DNA of 52,186 nt from Gammaproteobacteria bacterium (GTDB lineage Bacteria > Pseudomonadota > Gammaproteobacteria > SZUA-140): assembly GCA_015488555.1 (NCBI GenBank), contig WFNO01000088.1:1-52186 (forward strand), given 5' to 3'. A model generated the notes under the pieces. That model did no database searches. It was given only the letters and a program-made list of their open reading frames with translations, and had not been told where the DNA came from. Shown in pieces: positions 9,501 to 18,196 of this stretch (within the stretch, counting starts at the first letter, position 1; the number at the start of each line of letters is the position of its first letter). The position numbers and the translations under genes are program-made.

Positions 9501-10517
9501 TCACTCCGTGGTGGAGGCCTGAGCCGTGGAAGCCTGGAGCGTGGCGCCGGCATCACCCTCCGATTCGCCCTCTGACCCGCTGTCCGCCCCGGCGGTGTCT
9601 GCAGCGACATCCACGGAGGCGCCTACTTCGCCACTGGAATCGCCACTGGAATCGCCGCCGTCGCTCCCGGCGGCCGCAGCGGCCTGTCCTTCACCGGCCG
9701 TGGCAGCGGCGCGGGCCGCCTGCCTGCCGCGCGCCCCCTTGTGTTTCACCGCCACCTGGGCAGCCTGCTGCTCGGCGGTCCCCGGCTCTTCCTCCACCTC
9801 CACGAAATCGTCCTCGCTGCCGGCCATCTGCAAGGCGCTCATGCGCCCCTCGAGAACGGCGTCCGCGGCGCTGCGGGTATAGAGACGAATGGCGCGGATG
9901 GCATCGTCGTTACCGGGAATGGGATAGTCGATATTGGAGGGATCGTTGTTGGTGTCCACGATCCCCACCACGGGGATGCCCAGTTTGGCGGCCTCGGACA
10001 CGGCGATCTTCTCATGTCCCACGTCGATCACGAACAAGGCGTCGGGCAGGCCGTCCATGTCCTTGATCCCGCCGAGGGCACGCTCCAGTTTGTCCAGTTC
10101 GCGCTTGAGCCCCAGCGCCTCCTTCTTGCTCAGGCGATCCGTGGTGCCTTCCGCGAACATCGCCTCCAGATCCTTGAGGCGCTTGACCGACAATTTGAGG
10201 GTCTTGAAATTGGTCAGGGTGCCGCCCATCCAGCGCTGGTTCACATAGGGCATACCGCAGCGCTCGGCCTCCTCGCGGATGATGTCGCGGGCTGCGCGTT
10301 TGGTGCCCACGAACAGGATGGTGCCCTTGTCCGCCGCCAGTTTGCCGAGGAAGTTCATCGCTTCCTCGAACAAGGGCAGGGTCTTCTCCAGGTTGATGAT
10401 GTGAATCTTGCTGCGCTCCCCGTAGATATAGGGGGCCATCTTGGGATTCCAGTACCGCGTCTGGTGGCCGAAGTGCACGCCGGCCTCCAGCATCTGGCGC
10501 ATGGTCACAGTGGACAT
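9501..10517 (-). CDS. rpsB: 30S ribosomal protein S2 with a long acidic/alanine-rich C-terminal tail
   Basis: S2 assembles late on the back of the 30S subunit and helps recruit S1. The first 230 or so residues are canonical: [33 protein letters not shown], the coiled-coil insert, and [31 protein letters not shown]. The ATG at 10517 has GAGGAGAA six bases upstream. The open frame continues further 5' but without homology. The product is 338 residues, about 95 longer than E. coli S2 (241). The extra tail is low-complexity, rich in Ala, Ser, Gly, Asp and Glu, with internal repeats DSSGDSSG and QASTAQAST. The tail is probably disordered and its function is unknown. S2 represses its own operon in E. 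coli, and autoregulation through the leader is likely here too. Confidence 0.96.
   Translation of the reverse strand: MSTVTMRQMLEAGVHFGHQTRYWNPKMAPYIYGERSKIHIINLEKTLPLFEEAMNFLGKLAADKGTILFVGTKRAARDIIREEAERCGMPYVNQRWMGGTLTNFKTLKLSVKRLKDLEAMFAEGTTDRLSKKEALGLKRELDKLERALGGIKDMDGLPDALFVIDVGHEKIAVSEAAKLGIPVVGIVDTNNDPSNIDYPIPGNDDAIRAIRLYTRSAADAVLEGRMSALQMAGSEDDFVEVEEEPGTAEQQAAQVAVKHKGARGRQAARAAATAGEGQAAAAAGSDGGDSSGDSSGEVGASVDVAADTAGADSGSEGESEGDAGATLQASTAQASTTE
9630..9653. repeat. 12-bp tandem repeat inside the rpsB tail
   Basis: Two perfect copies of GCCACTGGAATC lie back to back (9630-9641, 9642-9653), with a degenerate GCC-rich unit after them. On the coding strand they encode the Asp-Ser-Ser-Gly repeats of the S2 extension. 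The core CTGGA is shared with the dxr, chemoreceptor and pheS-leader repeats. Confidence 0.75.
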
Positions 10518-10660
10518 CGAGTTCTCCTCTGATTGGGTTGGGCCTCCATGCACCCCATGCGCCCACCCGCCGTGCGGGCACCCAGACGCATGTGCCGGTG
10601 CATGTGCGTATTTTTGCGCGGATTTTCCGCTCGCGGGCCAAACGCCCGTCTCGGGCGCGT

Positions 10661-10689
10661 GTTATACCATAATGCCTATACCAAGACAA
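10661..10689 (-). promoter_or_regulatory. Predicted sigma-70 promoter of the rpsB operon
   Basis: Reading the minus strand, a -35 TTGTCT (10689-10684) is 17 bases from a -10 TATAAC (10666-10661), which is preceded by TG in the extended -10 position. Transcription would begin near 10654, leaving a leader of about 135 bases before the rpsB ATG. In E. coli the rpsB leader is the S2 autoregulation site. That this leader works the same way is inference. Confidence 0.6.
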
Positions 10690-10722
10690 TCAATGGGGAA
10701 ATTCCCCCTGTTTCGTGCGGCT

Positions 10723-10752
10723 TTGCAAAGCTTTTGCCAAACACGGTAGTAT
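10723..10752 (+). promoter_or_regulatory. Candidate promoter for map
   Basis: TTGCAA (10723-10728) is 18 bases from TAGTAT (10747-10752), facing map and 27 bases before its ATG. Both hexamers are partial matches to sigma-70 elements, and no better candidate is seen in the 261-base divergent gap. Confidence 0.35.
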
Positions 10753-10778
10753 CGCTTGCTGCACAACGCAGATCCGCC

Positions 10779-11546
10779 ATGGCCATCCATATCAAGACCC
10801 CGCAGGAGATCGAGAAGATGCGCGTCGCCGGCCGGCTGGCCGCCGAGGTGCTGGAGATGATACGCCCCCACGTCAAGGCCGGCGTCACCACCGGCGAACT
10901 GGACGAGATCTGCCACCACTACATCACCGAGGTCCAGCAGGCCATTCCCGCGCCCCTCAACTACCACGGCTTTCCCAAGTCCATCTGCACCTCGGTCAAT
11001 CATCAGGTGTGCCATGGCATCCCGGGCAAGCGGGTGCTCAAGAACGGCGACATCATCAACATCGATGTCACGGTCATCAAGGACGGCTGGCACGGCGACA
11101 CCAGCAAGATGTTCTTCGTCGGTGAGCCCTCGGTGATCGCCCGGCGCGTGACGCGCGTCAGCTACGAATGCATGTGCATCGGCATCGAGATGGTGCGGCC
11201 CGGGGTGCGCCTGGGCGACATCGGCCACGCCATCCAGCGCCATGCCGAGGCCAACGACATGTCCGTGGTACGGGAATACTGCGGCCACGGCATCGGCCGC
11301 AACTTCCACGAAGAACCGCAGGTCCTGCACTACGGCAAACCCGGTACGGGCGTGGTCCTGGAACCGGGCATGACCTTCACCATCGAGCCCATGATCAACG
11401 CCGGCAAGCGTTACGTCAAACTGCTGCCCGACCAGTGGACCGTGGTCACCAAGGACCGCAGCCTGTCCGCCCAGTGGGAGCACACCGTGGCGGTGACCGA
11501 GGACGGCGTGGAGGTGCTGACCCGCCTGCCCGGCCAACCCCTGTAG
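10779..11546 (+). CDS. map: Methionine aminopeptidase, type I
   Basis: Map removes the initiator Met from nascent proteins. The 255-residue enzyme (E. coli 264) begins MAIHIKTPQEIEKMRVAGRLAAEVLEMI. All five dinuclear-metal ligands are present: Asp in NIDVTV, Asp in HGDTSKMF, His in CGHGIGRNFHEEPQV, Glu in FTIEPMIN and Glu in QWEHTVAV. The frame is open further upstream, but this ATG aligns with homologues. The ribosome site is weak. Divergent from rpsB and followed by glnD after 49 bases, a conserved gammaproteobacterial order. Confidence 0.97.
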   Translation: MAIHIKTPQEIEKMRVAGRLAAEVLEMIRPHVKAGVTTGELDEICHHYITEVQQAIPAPLNYHGFPKSICTSVNHQVCHGIPGKRVLKNGDIINIDVTVIKDGWHGDTSKMFFVGEPSVIARRVTRVSYECMCIGIEMVRPGVRLGDIGHAIQRHAEANDMSVVREYCGHGIGRNFHEEPQVLHYGKPGTGVVLEPGMTFTIEPMINAGKRYVKLLPDQWTVVTKDRSLSAQWEHTVAVTEDGVEVLTRLPGQPL

Positions 11547-11595
11547 CAGACCCGATCCACCCATCGCATCCCGAATTCAGCGCAATCCCTACCCT

Positions 11596-14247
11596 ATGAG
11601 CGATTCCCCCCTCGCCGACCTCGCCAGACTCGATCAGGCCCTGTCCCGGCCGGAATCGCCGCTGCCGGTCTTCCGCCAGGTGTTGCGTGACGCCACGGAA
11701 CGGTTGCGGCAGGACTTCCTGGCGGGGCGCCCAGTAGCGAAACTGGTGGCGGCCCGCGCCCGCCTGGTGGACGAGTTGCTGCGGCGCGCCTGGCGGCGGA
11801 CCTGCAGCGGTGCCGGCGGCTGCGCCCTGGTGGCCGTGGGCGGCTACGGGCGCGGCGAACTCCATCCCGCTTCCGACATCGATGTCCTCGTGCTGGTGGA
11901 TGCCCAAGCTCGGGAGCGGCTGCGCGAGCGGATCGAACAATTCGTGGCGTTTCTCTGGGACCTGGGGCTGGAGGTGGGGCACAGCGTGCGCACCGTGGAC
12001 GAATGCATCGCCCAGGCCGCCGCCGACATCACGATCATCACCAATCTGATGGAATCCCGCCTGCTGGCGGGCGATGCCGCCCTCTTCGAGGCCATGCGCC
12101 GCCACACCGCGCCCGGCGAGATGTGGCCGGTGGCGGAATTCTTCCACGCCAAGCTGCAGGAACAAATGCAGCGCCACCACAAATATCACGACACGGCCTA
12201 CAACCTGGAACCCAACGTCAAGGAAGGGCCGGGCGGCCTGCGCGACATCCAGATCATCTCCTGGGTGGCCATGCGCCATTTCGGGACCTCCACCCTGGAA
12301 GAACTGGCGCAGCACGATTTCCTCACCAGCGGTGAGCTGCAGGAACTGCTCGCCGGTCGCGATTTCCTCTGGCGCGTGCGCTATGCCCTGCACGTCTTCA
12401 GCGGCCGGGGCGAGAATCGCCTGCTGTTCGACTACCAGACCACCCTGGCCCGGCATTTCGGCTACCAGGACGACGAGCGCCAGCTGGCGGTGGAAAAATT
12501 CATGCGCGACTACTATCGCACCGTCACCGAGCTGAGCCGCCTCAACGAGATGCTGCTCCAGCTCTTCCAGGAGGCCATCGTCTATGCCGACAAGCCGGTG
12601 CGCGTGGTGCCCCTCAACAAGCGCTTCCAGACCTGCAACGATTTCATCGAGGTCACCGGCAACGACGTCTTCCGCCGCTACCCCTTCGCCCTGCTGGAGA
12701 TCTTCCTGCTCCTGCAACAGCACCCCGAGATCCAGGGCGTGCGCGCCAGCACCATTCGCCTGATCCGCGCCCACCGCCATCTCATCGACGACCGCTTCCG
12801 CAACGACCTGCGCTGCCGCAGCCTGTTCATGGAGATCCTGCGCCAGCCGCGCGGCATCACGCACGAACTGCGGCGCATGAACCGCTACGGCATCCTGTCC
12901 GCCTATTTCCCCGCCTTCGGCCGCATCGCCGGGCAGATGCAATACGACCTGTTCCACGTCTACACCGTGGACGAACACACCCTGATGGTACTGCGCAACC
13001 TGCGCCGCTTCACGGTGCCGGAGTACGCCGGCGAGTCGCCCTTCTGCAGCCGCATCATCCAGACCATCCCCAAGCTGGAGATCCTCTATCTCGCCGCCCT
13101 GTTCCACGACATCGCCAAGGGGCGGGGAGGCGACCATTCGGAACTCGGCGCCGAGGACGCGGCCGTATTCTGCCGCCATCACGGCCTCAGCGATTTCGAC
13201 ACCGATCTGGTGAGCTGGCTGGTACGCCACCACCTGCTCATGTCTCTCACCGCCCAGCAGCAGGACATCAGCGATCCCGAGGTGGTGAGCGCATTCGCCC
13301 GCACGGTGGGCGATCAGCTGCATCTCGATCACCTCTACCTGCTCACCGTGGCCGACATCCGCGGCACCAATCCCGAACTCTGGAACAGCTGGAAGGACGC
13401 CCTGCTCAAGGATCTCTACCAGCGCACCCGAGAGATGCTGCGCCGGGGCCCGGAGGTGCCGGTGGACCAGGCGGCCCTGGTACGCCGCAACCAGGAGGCG
13501 GCGCTGGCCCTGATCCCGGCGTCCTTGCATCCCCGCATCCCCGCGTTGTGGGCGGCCCTGGAGGAAGACTATTTCCTGCGCCATTCACCCGACGAGATCG
13601 CCTGGCACAGCCAGGCCATCCTCGACGTCTCGGAAGCGGATCTGCCGCTGGTGCTCATCCGCGAGGAGACCCAACGCGGCGGCACGGAGATCTTTCTCTA
13701 CACCCGCGACCAGGATCACCTCTTCGCCATGACCACCATGGCCCTGGACCGCATGGGTCTCAACATCGTCGATGCCCGCATCATCACCACCCGCAACGGC
13801 TACACTCTGGACACCTATATCGTCCTCGACGGCATGGGACATCCCGTGCACAATCCCGTCCACCTGCAGGACATCCTCGACGGCCTCAAGCAACAGCTCT
13901 CCCGGGCCTCGGTGACCGCCCTGGCGGCCATGCGTATCAGCCGCCGGCCCGCCCGCCGCCTGCAACATTTCCGCATTCCTCCCCAGATCACCTTCAGCTG
14001 TGACCATCGCAATCGTTATACTGTGGCGGAACTCATCACCAGCGATCGTCCCGGCCTGCTGGCCCGGGTGGGCATGGCCTTCGTGGAATGCGGCGTGCGC
14101 GTCCACAATGCCAAGATCGCCACGTTCGGGGAACGCGTGGAAGACATGTTCTACATCACCGACCAGCACAACCGGCCGTTGTCCGACGAAGCCCGCTTGC
14201 GCCGCCTGCGCGAGGCCATACTCCAGCACCTGGAGGAGGACGAATGA
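11596..14247 (+). CDS. glnD: Bifunctional uridylyltransferase/uridylyl-removing enzyme GlnD
   Basis: GlnD is the glutamine sensor of nitrogen control. It uridylylates PII proteins when glutamine is low and removes UMP when it is high. At 883 residues it matches the family (E. coli 890). The nucleotidyltransferase motif GGYGRGELHPASDIDVLVL is at about residues 82-100. An HD phosphohydrolase motif (FHDIAKG, His504-Asp505) drives uridylyl removal. Two ACT domains near residues 705-785 and 810-880 bind glutamine, the second containing TSDRPGLLARVGMAF. It overlaps the next gene by an ATGA junction. Confidence 0.97.
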   Translation: MSDSPLADLARLDQALSRPESPLPVFRQVLRDATERLRQDFLAGRPVAKLVAARARLVDELLRRAWRRTCSGAGGCALVAVGGYGRGELHPASDIDVLVLVDAQARERLRERIEQFVAFLWDLGLEVGHSVRTVDECIAQAAADITIITNLMESRLLAGDAALFEAMRRHTAPGEMWPVAEFFHAKLQEQMQRHHKYHDTAYNLEPNVKEGPGGLRDIQIISWVAMRHFGTSTLEELAQHDFLTSGELQELLAGRDFLWRVRYALHVFSGRGENRLLFDYQTTLARHFGYQDDERQLAVEKFMRDYYRTVTELSRLNEMLLQLFQEAIVYADKPVRVVPLNKRFQTCNDFIEVTGNDVFRRYPFALLEIFLLLQQHPEIQGVRASTIRLIRAHRHLIDDRFRNDLRCRSLFMEILRQPRGITHELRRMNRYGILSAYFPAFGRIAGQMQYDLFHVYTVDEHTLMVLRNLRRFTVPEYAGESPFCSRIIQTIPKLEILYLAALFHDIAKGRGGDHSELGAEDAAVFCRHHGLSDFDTDLVSWLVRHHLLMSLTAQQQDISDPEVVSAFARTVGDQLHLDHLYLLTVADIRGTNPELWNSWKDALLKDLYQRTREMLRRGPEVPVDQAALVRRNQEAALALIPASLHPRIPALWAALEEDYFLRHSPDEIAWHSQAILDVSEADLPLVLIREETQRGGTEIFLYTRDQDHLFAMTTMALDRMGLNIVDARIITTRNGYTLDTYIVLDGMGHPVHNPVHLQDILDGLKQQLSRASVTALAAMRISRRPARRLQHFRIPPQITFSCDHRNRYTVAELITSDRPGLLARVGMAFVECGVRVHNAKIATFGERVEDMFYITDQHNRPLSDEARLRRLREAILQHLEEDE

Positions 14248-14855
14248 CGGCCCCAGCGGCCAGGCTCCTCCGCCTCTTCCTGATCCCGGCCGGCATCGCC
14301 GTGCTGAGTGCGGCCGTCATGCTGGGCGGGGAATCCTGGATCCAGGCACTGCGCTACGACCGCGACGCCATCGCCGGTGGCGAGCTGTGGCGCCTGCTCA
14401 CCGCGCACTTCACACACCTGGGTTGGCGCCACCTGGGCATGAACCTGGCGGGATTGTTTCTCATCTGGGCCCTGTTCGGCCGCCTGCTGCCCAACGGCGC
14501 CTGGCTGTTGGGTCTGCTGGGCACCGCCCTGGTCGTGAGCCTGGGGCTCTGGTGGTTCGATCCCGGCCTACACTGGTACGTGGGCCTGTCCGGGGTCTTG
14601 CACGGGCTGTTCATGACCGGCGTGCTACTCAGTCTCTATCTCGGCTACCGGGCCGAGTTCCTGCTGCTCGTCCTGATACTCGGCAAGCTCGCCTGGGAAC
14701 AACTCTACGGCCCCCTGCCGGGTTCGGCCGACTTCGCCGGCGGCCGGGTCATCGTCGATGCCCATCTCTACGGCGCCGTGGCCGGGGTGCTGGCCGCCAT
14801 CGCCCTCATCGGCCGCCAGCTCCTGCGGGCCGGCCGGCAGAAAGCCCGGCAGTGA
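14244..14855 (+). CDS. rrtA: Rhombosortase-like intramembrane serine protease
   Basis: This is a 203-residue rhomboid-superfamily membrane protein of the compact rhombosortase type. It has six helices, the WRLLTAHFTHLGWRHLGMNLAGL segment typical of the family (about residues 47-69), a nucleophile motif GLSGVLHG near residues 113-120, and a last-helix His in DAHLYGAVAGV. Rhombosortases process proteins carrying a C-terminal GlyGly-CTERM tail so they can be released or anchored after type II secretion. No such substrate is visible in this window. The ATG overlaps the glnD stop (ATGA), so translation is coupled. An ordinary short rhomboid is the alternative, but the length and the GLSGVLHG form favour rhombosortase. 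Confidence 0.8.
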   Translation: MTAPAARLLRLFLIPAGIAVLSAAVMLGGESWIQALRYDRDAIAGGELWRLLTAHFTHLGWRHLGMNLAGLFLIWALFGRLLPNGAWLLGLLGTALVVSLGLWWFDPGLHWYVGLSGVLHGLFMTGVLLSLYLGYRAEFLLLVLILGKLAWEQLYGPLPGSADFAGGRVIVDAHLYGAVAGVLAAIALIGRQLLRAGRQKARQ

Positions 14856-14912
14856 GTGACCGAACCGACTGGGCCGCTGCGGCCGGTCTCCCGCCGGCAA
14901 GGCCAGTGACCG

Positions 14913-15842
14913 TCAGCCGCTCTCGGAGACCCGGCGGCCGCCTTCCGGCCCGGCGGTGAGGCTGGCGCGGGCCGCGAACCAGCCAGCCAGGACGATGAGC
15001 GCGCCTCCCGCCCACTCCCGTGGCAACACCACCTCGTCGGTGAGCCACTGGGAGGATACGGCCCCGGCCACCAGCTCGAAGAGTAGGATGACCGCCGAAC
15101 GGTGCACCGGCATGTGGCTGACGCCGTAGACCACGGCCAGGGTCATGACCACGATTCCCACACCGCCCAGGGCCGCCGCCGCGGCCCACACGCCGGCCGT
15201 CACCTGCGGCAGGGGCAGATCCTGCCCCGCGATGAGCAGCCCGGCCAGCAGCACCACCCCCCACCAGGCGCTCACGGCCTTGAGGCCGACGGGCAGTTCC
15301 GCCAGCCGGCGCACCAGGACGTTGGCCAGGGCAAAGGTGAAGCCGGCGGACAAGGCCAGCCAGTCCGCCTCGCTGCGCGGCCAGGGCAGGCCCAAGGCCG
15401 GATCCCACAACATCACCACCGCTCCCGCCATGGCCAGCAACAGGGTGAGCCGGGCGGCGGTGTTGGGGCGTTCACCGAGCAGCAGGCGCCCCAGCAGTAC
15501 CGTCCACAGAGGAGAGAGGAAGAACAGCAGCATCACCCGCACCACCTGGCCCTCTAGCACGGCCAGAATGAAGGCGATGTTGGTCCAGCCACTGGCCAGC
15601 GCCAGGACCAGCAAGCCGCCCGGCCGCCGCCCCATGACCCCGCGCAGGCGCCACAACACGGGCAAGCCCACCAGGCCCGCGGCGCCGTAGAGCACCAGGG
15701 AGGACCACAAGCCCGCCAGGCCCTGCCCTTCCAGCAGGCGCAGCGGATACCAGAGCACCCCCCACAGGGTGGCACTGAAGAGCAAGGCGGCCACCGCCCA
15801 GGCCGGGCGGGCGGCTGCATCACTGCCGGGATACGGATTCAT
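14913..15842 (-). CDS. EamA/DMT-family transporter
   Basis: A 309-residue inner-membrane protein with ten predicted helices arranged as two homologous EamA halves, the drug/metabolite transporter fold. The first half runs from ALLFSATLWGVLWYPLRLLEGQG to GAVVMLWDPALGLPW and the second from LALSAGFTFALANVLVRRL to LIVLAGWFAARASLTAG. Members export amino acids, metabolites or drugs, and the substrate cannot be told from sequence. It converges on the rhombosortase gene and diverges from dapC across a 239-base gap. No operon partner is seen. Confidence 0.85.
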   Translation of the reverse strand: MNPYPGSDAAARPAWAVAALLFSATLWGVLWYPLRLLEGQGLAGLWSSLVLYGAAGLVGLPVLWRLRGVMGRRPGGLLVLALASGWTNIAFILAVLEGQVVRVMLLFFLSPLWTVLLGRLLLGERPNTAARLTLLLAMAGAVVMLWDPALGLPWPRSEADWLALSAGFTFALANVLVRRLAELPVGLKAVSAWWGVVLLAGLLIAGQDLPLPQVTAGVWAAAAALGGVGIVVMTLAVVYGVSHMPVHRSAVILLFELVAGAVSSQWLTDEVVLPREWAGGALIVLAGWFAARASLTAGPEGGRRVSESG

Positions 15843-16081
15843 GCGCCCTCACCGGCCATGCCCGCCACCTCCATTCCCCCCACATTCCGGTCGTTCGCCG
15901 CCACCCCATCCGTTCCGGAGCGTTTTTTGCCCGAATGCGAAGTGGGAAACGCAGTGGCGGCACGGCTCCTGCGGCTGCTCATCGTTCATTCCATCTCTCA
16001 CCATGGGCGCTGAAAACCGGGTATACTTGCGCTTTTTTGAGCGGCTGGAGACGCGCGTCCCCGCTGTGCCCACACCATATC

Positions 16082-17278
16082 ATGAATCCGGACCTCGACA
16101 GATTGCAGCCCTACCCTTTCGAGCGCCTCGCCGCCCTGAAACATGGGCTGCGGCCGCCGGCGGACCTGCATCCCATCACCCTGGCCATCGGCGAGCCCAA
16201 ACACGCCCCGCCGGCCTTCGTGACCGAGACACTCATCACCCATCTGCACGGCCTGGCCCAATATCCCGTCACCCGCGGCGGCGGCGAGCTGCGCGGCGCG
16301 GCCGCCCGCTGGCTGGAGCGGCGCTTTGGACTGCCGGCACAGACCCTCGATCCCGCCGCCCAGGTGTTGCCGGTCAATGGCACCCGCGAGGCCCTGTTCG
16401 CCATCGCCCAATGCCTGGTGGATCGCCGCCGGCAGCCGCTGGTCCTGATGCCCAATCCCTTCTATCAGATCTACGAAGGCGCCGCCCTGCTGGCGGGCGC
16501 CGAGCCCTGGTACCTCAATACCGGAGAGGAACATCACTGGCTGCCGGACCTGGAGGCGGTGCCCGACGAGGTGTGGGCGCGCTGCCAGCTCTTCTACCTC
16601 TGCAGCCCCGTCAATCCCGGCGGTACGGTGGCCTCGCCCGACTACCACCGGCGGTTGCTGGAACTGGCGGAGGAACACGATTTCGTCGTCGCCGCCGACG
16701 AATGTTATTCCGAGATCTACCGCGACGAGGACGCGCCGCCGCCGGGATTGCTGGGGTCGGCCTGGCGCGCGGGCCGCACCGACTTCCGGCGCTGCCTGGT
16801 GTTCCACAGCCTGTCCAAGCGTTCCAATCTGCCCGGCCTGCGCTCGGGTTTCGTCGCCGGCGATGCCGCATTGATCCAGCGTTTCCTCCAGTACCGCACC
16901 TACCACGGCTGTGCCATGCCGCCGCCGGCCCAGGCCGCCAGCAGCGCCGCCTGGGGCGACGAGGTCCACGTGCGCGAGAACCGCGCCCGCTACCGAGAGA
17001 AATTCGAGGCGGTGTGCGCCATCCTGGCGCCGGTGCTGGACGTCGCCCCCCCGCCGGCGGGATTCTATCTATGGCCCCGGACCCCTTGCGACGACACGGT
17101 CTTCGCCCGCGAACTCTTCGCCCGGCAGGGGGTCACGGTATTGCCCGGCAGCTATCTTTCCCGTACCTGGCAAGGCCACAACCCCGGCGCCGGCCGCGTG
17201 CGCATCGCCCTGGTGGCCGAACTGGAGGACTGCTGCGAAGCCGCCGAGCGCATCCGGCGCTTCGTCGAATCCCTGTGA
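16082..17278 (+). CDS. dapC: Succinyldiaminopimelate transaminase DapC
   Basis: DapC transfers an amino group from glutamate to N-succinyl-2-amino-6-ketopimelate in lysine and meso-diaminopimelate synthesis. The 398-residue fold-type I aminotransferase begins MNPDLDRLQPYPFERLAALKHGL, as dedicated DapC proteins do. It has AIGEPKHAPPAFV, the NPFYQIYEG segment and the PLP Lys246 in HSLSKRSNLPGLRSGF. The frame is open upstream, but the ATG at 16082 fits homologues. It is followed by dapD and dapE, which supports the specific assignment over a generic class I aminotransferase. The stop codon lies in a short 14-15 base direct duplication (17266-17294). Confidence 0.93.
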   Translation: MNPDLDRLQPYPFERLAALKHGLRPPADLHPITLAIGEPKHAPPAFVTETLITHLHGLAQYPVTRGGGELRGAAARWLERRFGLPAQTLDPAAQVLPVNGTREALFAIAQCLVDRRRQPLVLMPNPFYQIYEGAALLAGAEPWYLNTGEEHHWLPDLEAVPDEVWARCQLFYLCSPVNPGGTVASPDYHRRLLELAEEHDFVVAADECYSEIYRDEDAPPPGLLGSAWRAGRTDFRRCLVFHSLSKRSNLPGLRSGFVAGDAALIQRFLQYRTYHGCAMPPPAQAASSAAWGDEVHVRENRARYREKFEAVCAILAPVLDVAPPPAGFYLWPRTPCDDTVFARELFARQGVTVLPGSYLSRTWQGHNPGAGRVRIALVAELEDCCEAAERIRRFVESL

Positions 17279-17294
17279 AGCGAATCCTGTGAAT
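17266..17294. repeat. Short direct duplication spanning the dapC stop codon
   Basis: CGAATCCCTGTGAAG (17266-17280) is followed by CGAATCCTGTGAAT (17281-17294). They differ by one deletion and the last base. The TGA stop of dapC is inside the first copy and is duplicated in the second. Confidence 0.5.
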
Positions 17295-17343
17295 CGAATG
17301 CAACCGGTTTTCACCCCTTGAGAAAGCAACCACGGAGAGTCCC

Positions 17344-18165
17344 ATGAACCACATCCAAGCCATCATCGAAGAGGCCTTCGAGCGCCGTACCCAGCTCACA
17401 CCGCGCAACGTGGAGACCCACGTCAAGGAAGCGGTGCACGAAGTCCTGGAACGCCTGGATCGCGGCGAACTGCGGGTGGCCGAGAAGATCGACGGCACCT
17501 GGCAGGTGCATCAATGGCTGAAGAAGGCCGTACTGCTGTCCTTCCGCATCGAGGACAACAGCTTCATCAAGGGCGGCTTCACCAATTACTACGACAAGGT
17601 GCCTTCCAAGTTCAGTGACTACAACTCCCGCGCCTTCCGCGAGAGCGGCGTGCGCGTGGTGCCGCCGGCGGCGGCCCGCCACGGGGCCTATATCGCACCG
17701 GGGGTGGTGCTCATGCCCTCCTACGTCAACATCGGCGCCTACGTGGACAGCGGCACCATGGTGGACACCTGGGCCACGGTGGGCTCCTGTGCCCAGATCG
17801 GCAAGAACGTGCATCTCTCGGGCGGCGTGGGCATCGGCGGCGTGCTGGAGCCCCTGCAGGCCAATCCCACCATCATCGAGGACAACTGTTTCATCGGCGC
17901 CCGTTCCGAGATCGTCGAGGGGGTGATCGTCGAGGAAGGCGCCGTGATCTCCATGGGCGTCTACATCGGCCAGAGCACCAAGATCTATCATCGCGAGACC
18001 GGGGAGATCAGCTATGGCCGGGTACCCGCCGGTTCGGTGGTGGTGCCGGGCAGCCTGCCCGCCAAGGACGGCAGCCACAGCCTGTACTGCGCCGTGATCA
18101 TCAAGCAGGTGGACGAGAAGACCCGCAGCAAGGTGGGCATCAACGAGCTGCTGCGCGACGTCTGA
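17344..18165 (+). CDS. dapD: Tetrahydrodipicolinate N-succinyltransferase
   Basis: DapD succinylates tetrahydrodipicolinate using succinyl-CoA. The 273-residue protein (E. coli 274) opens [20 protein letters not shown]. It then has the [26 protein letters not shown] segment and a left-handed beta-helix of hexapeptide repeats from about residue 105 ([53 protein letters not shown]). A GGAGAG precedes the ATG. It lies 65 bases after dapC and 31 before dapE, making one succinylase-branch operon. Confidence 0.97.
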   Translation: MNHIQAIIEEAFERRTQLTPRNVETHVKEAVHEVLERLDRGELRVAEKIDGTWQVHQWLKKAVLLSFRIEDNSFIKGGFTNYYDKVPSKFSDYNSRAFRESGVRVVPPAAARHGAYIAPGVVLMPSYVNIGAYVDSGTMVDTWATVGSCAQIGKNVHLSGGVGIGGVLEPLQANPTIIEDNCFIGARSEIVEGVIVEEGAVISMGVYIGQSTKIYHRETGEISYGRVPAGSVVVPGSLPAKDGSHSLYCAVIIKQVDEKTRSKVGINELLRDV

Positions 18166-18196
18166 ACCAGAGCTTGAACAGAAGCCGATCGCCGAG

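Noticed and set aside
8173-9522. 449-codon open frame opposite pyrH and tsf
   Set aside because: Antisense to two conserved genes, no domain recognised.
10693-10705. GGGGAAATTCCCC palindrome in the rpsB-map gap as a regulator site
   Set aside because: Short symmetric sequence with no known operator match and not placed over either candidate -10.
11446-13584. 712-codon open frame on the minus strand opposite glnD
   Set aside because: It is antisense to an unambiguous glnD gene, has no recognisable motif, and reflects GC-rich third positions.
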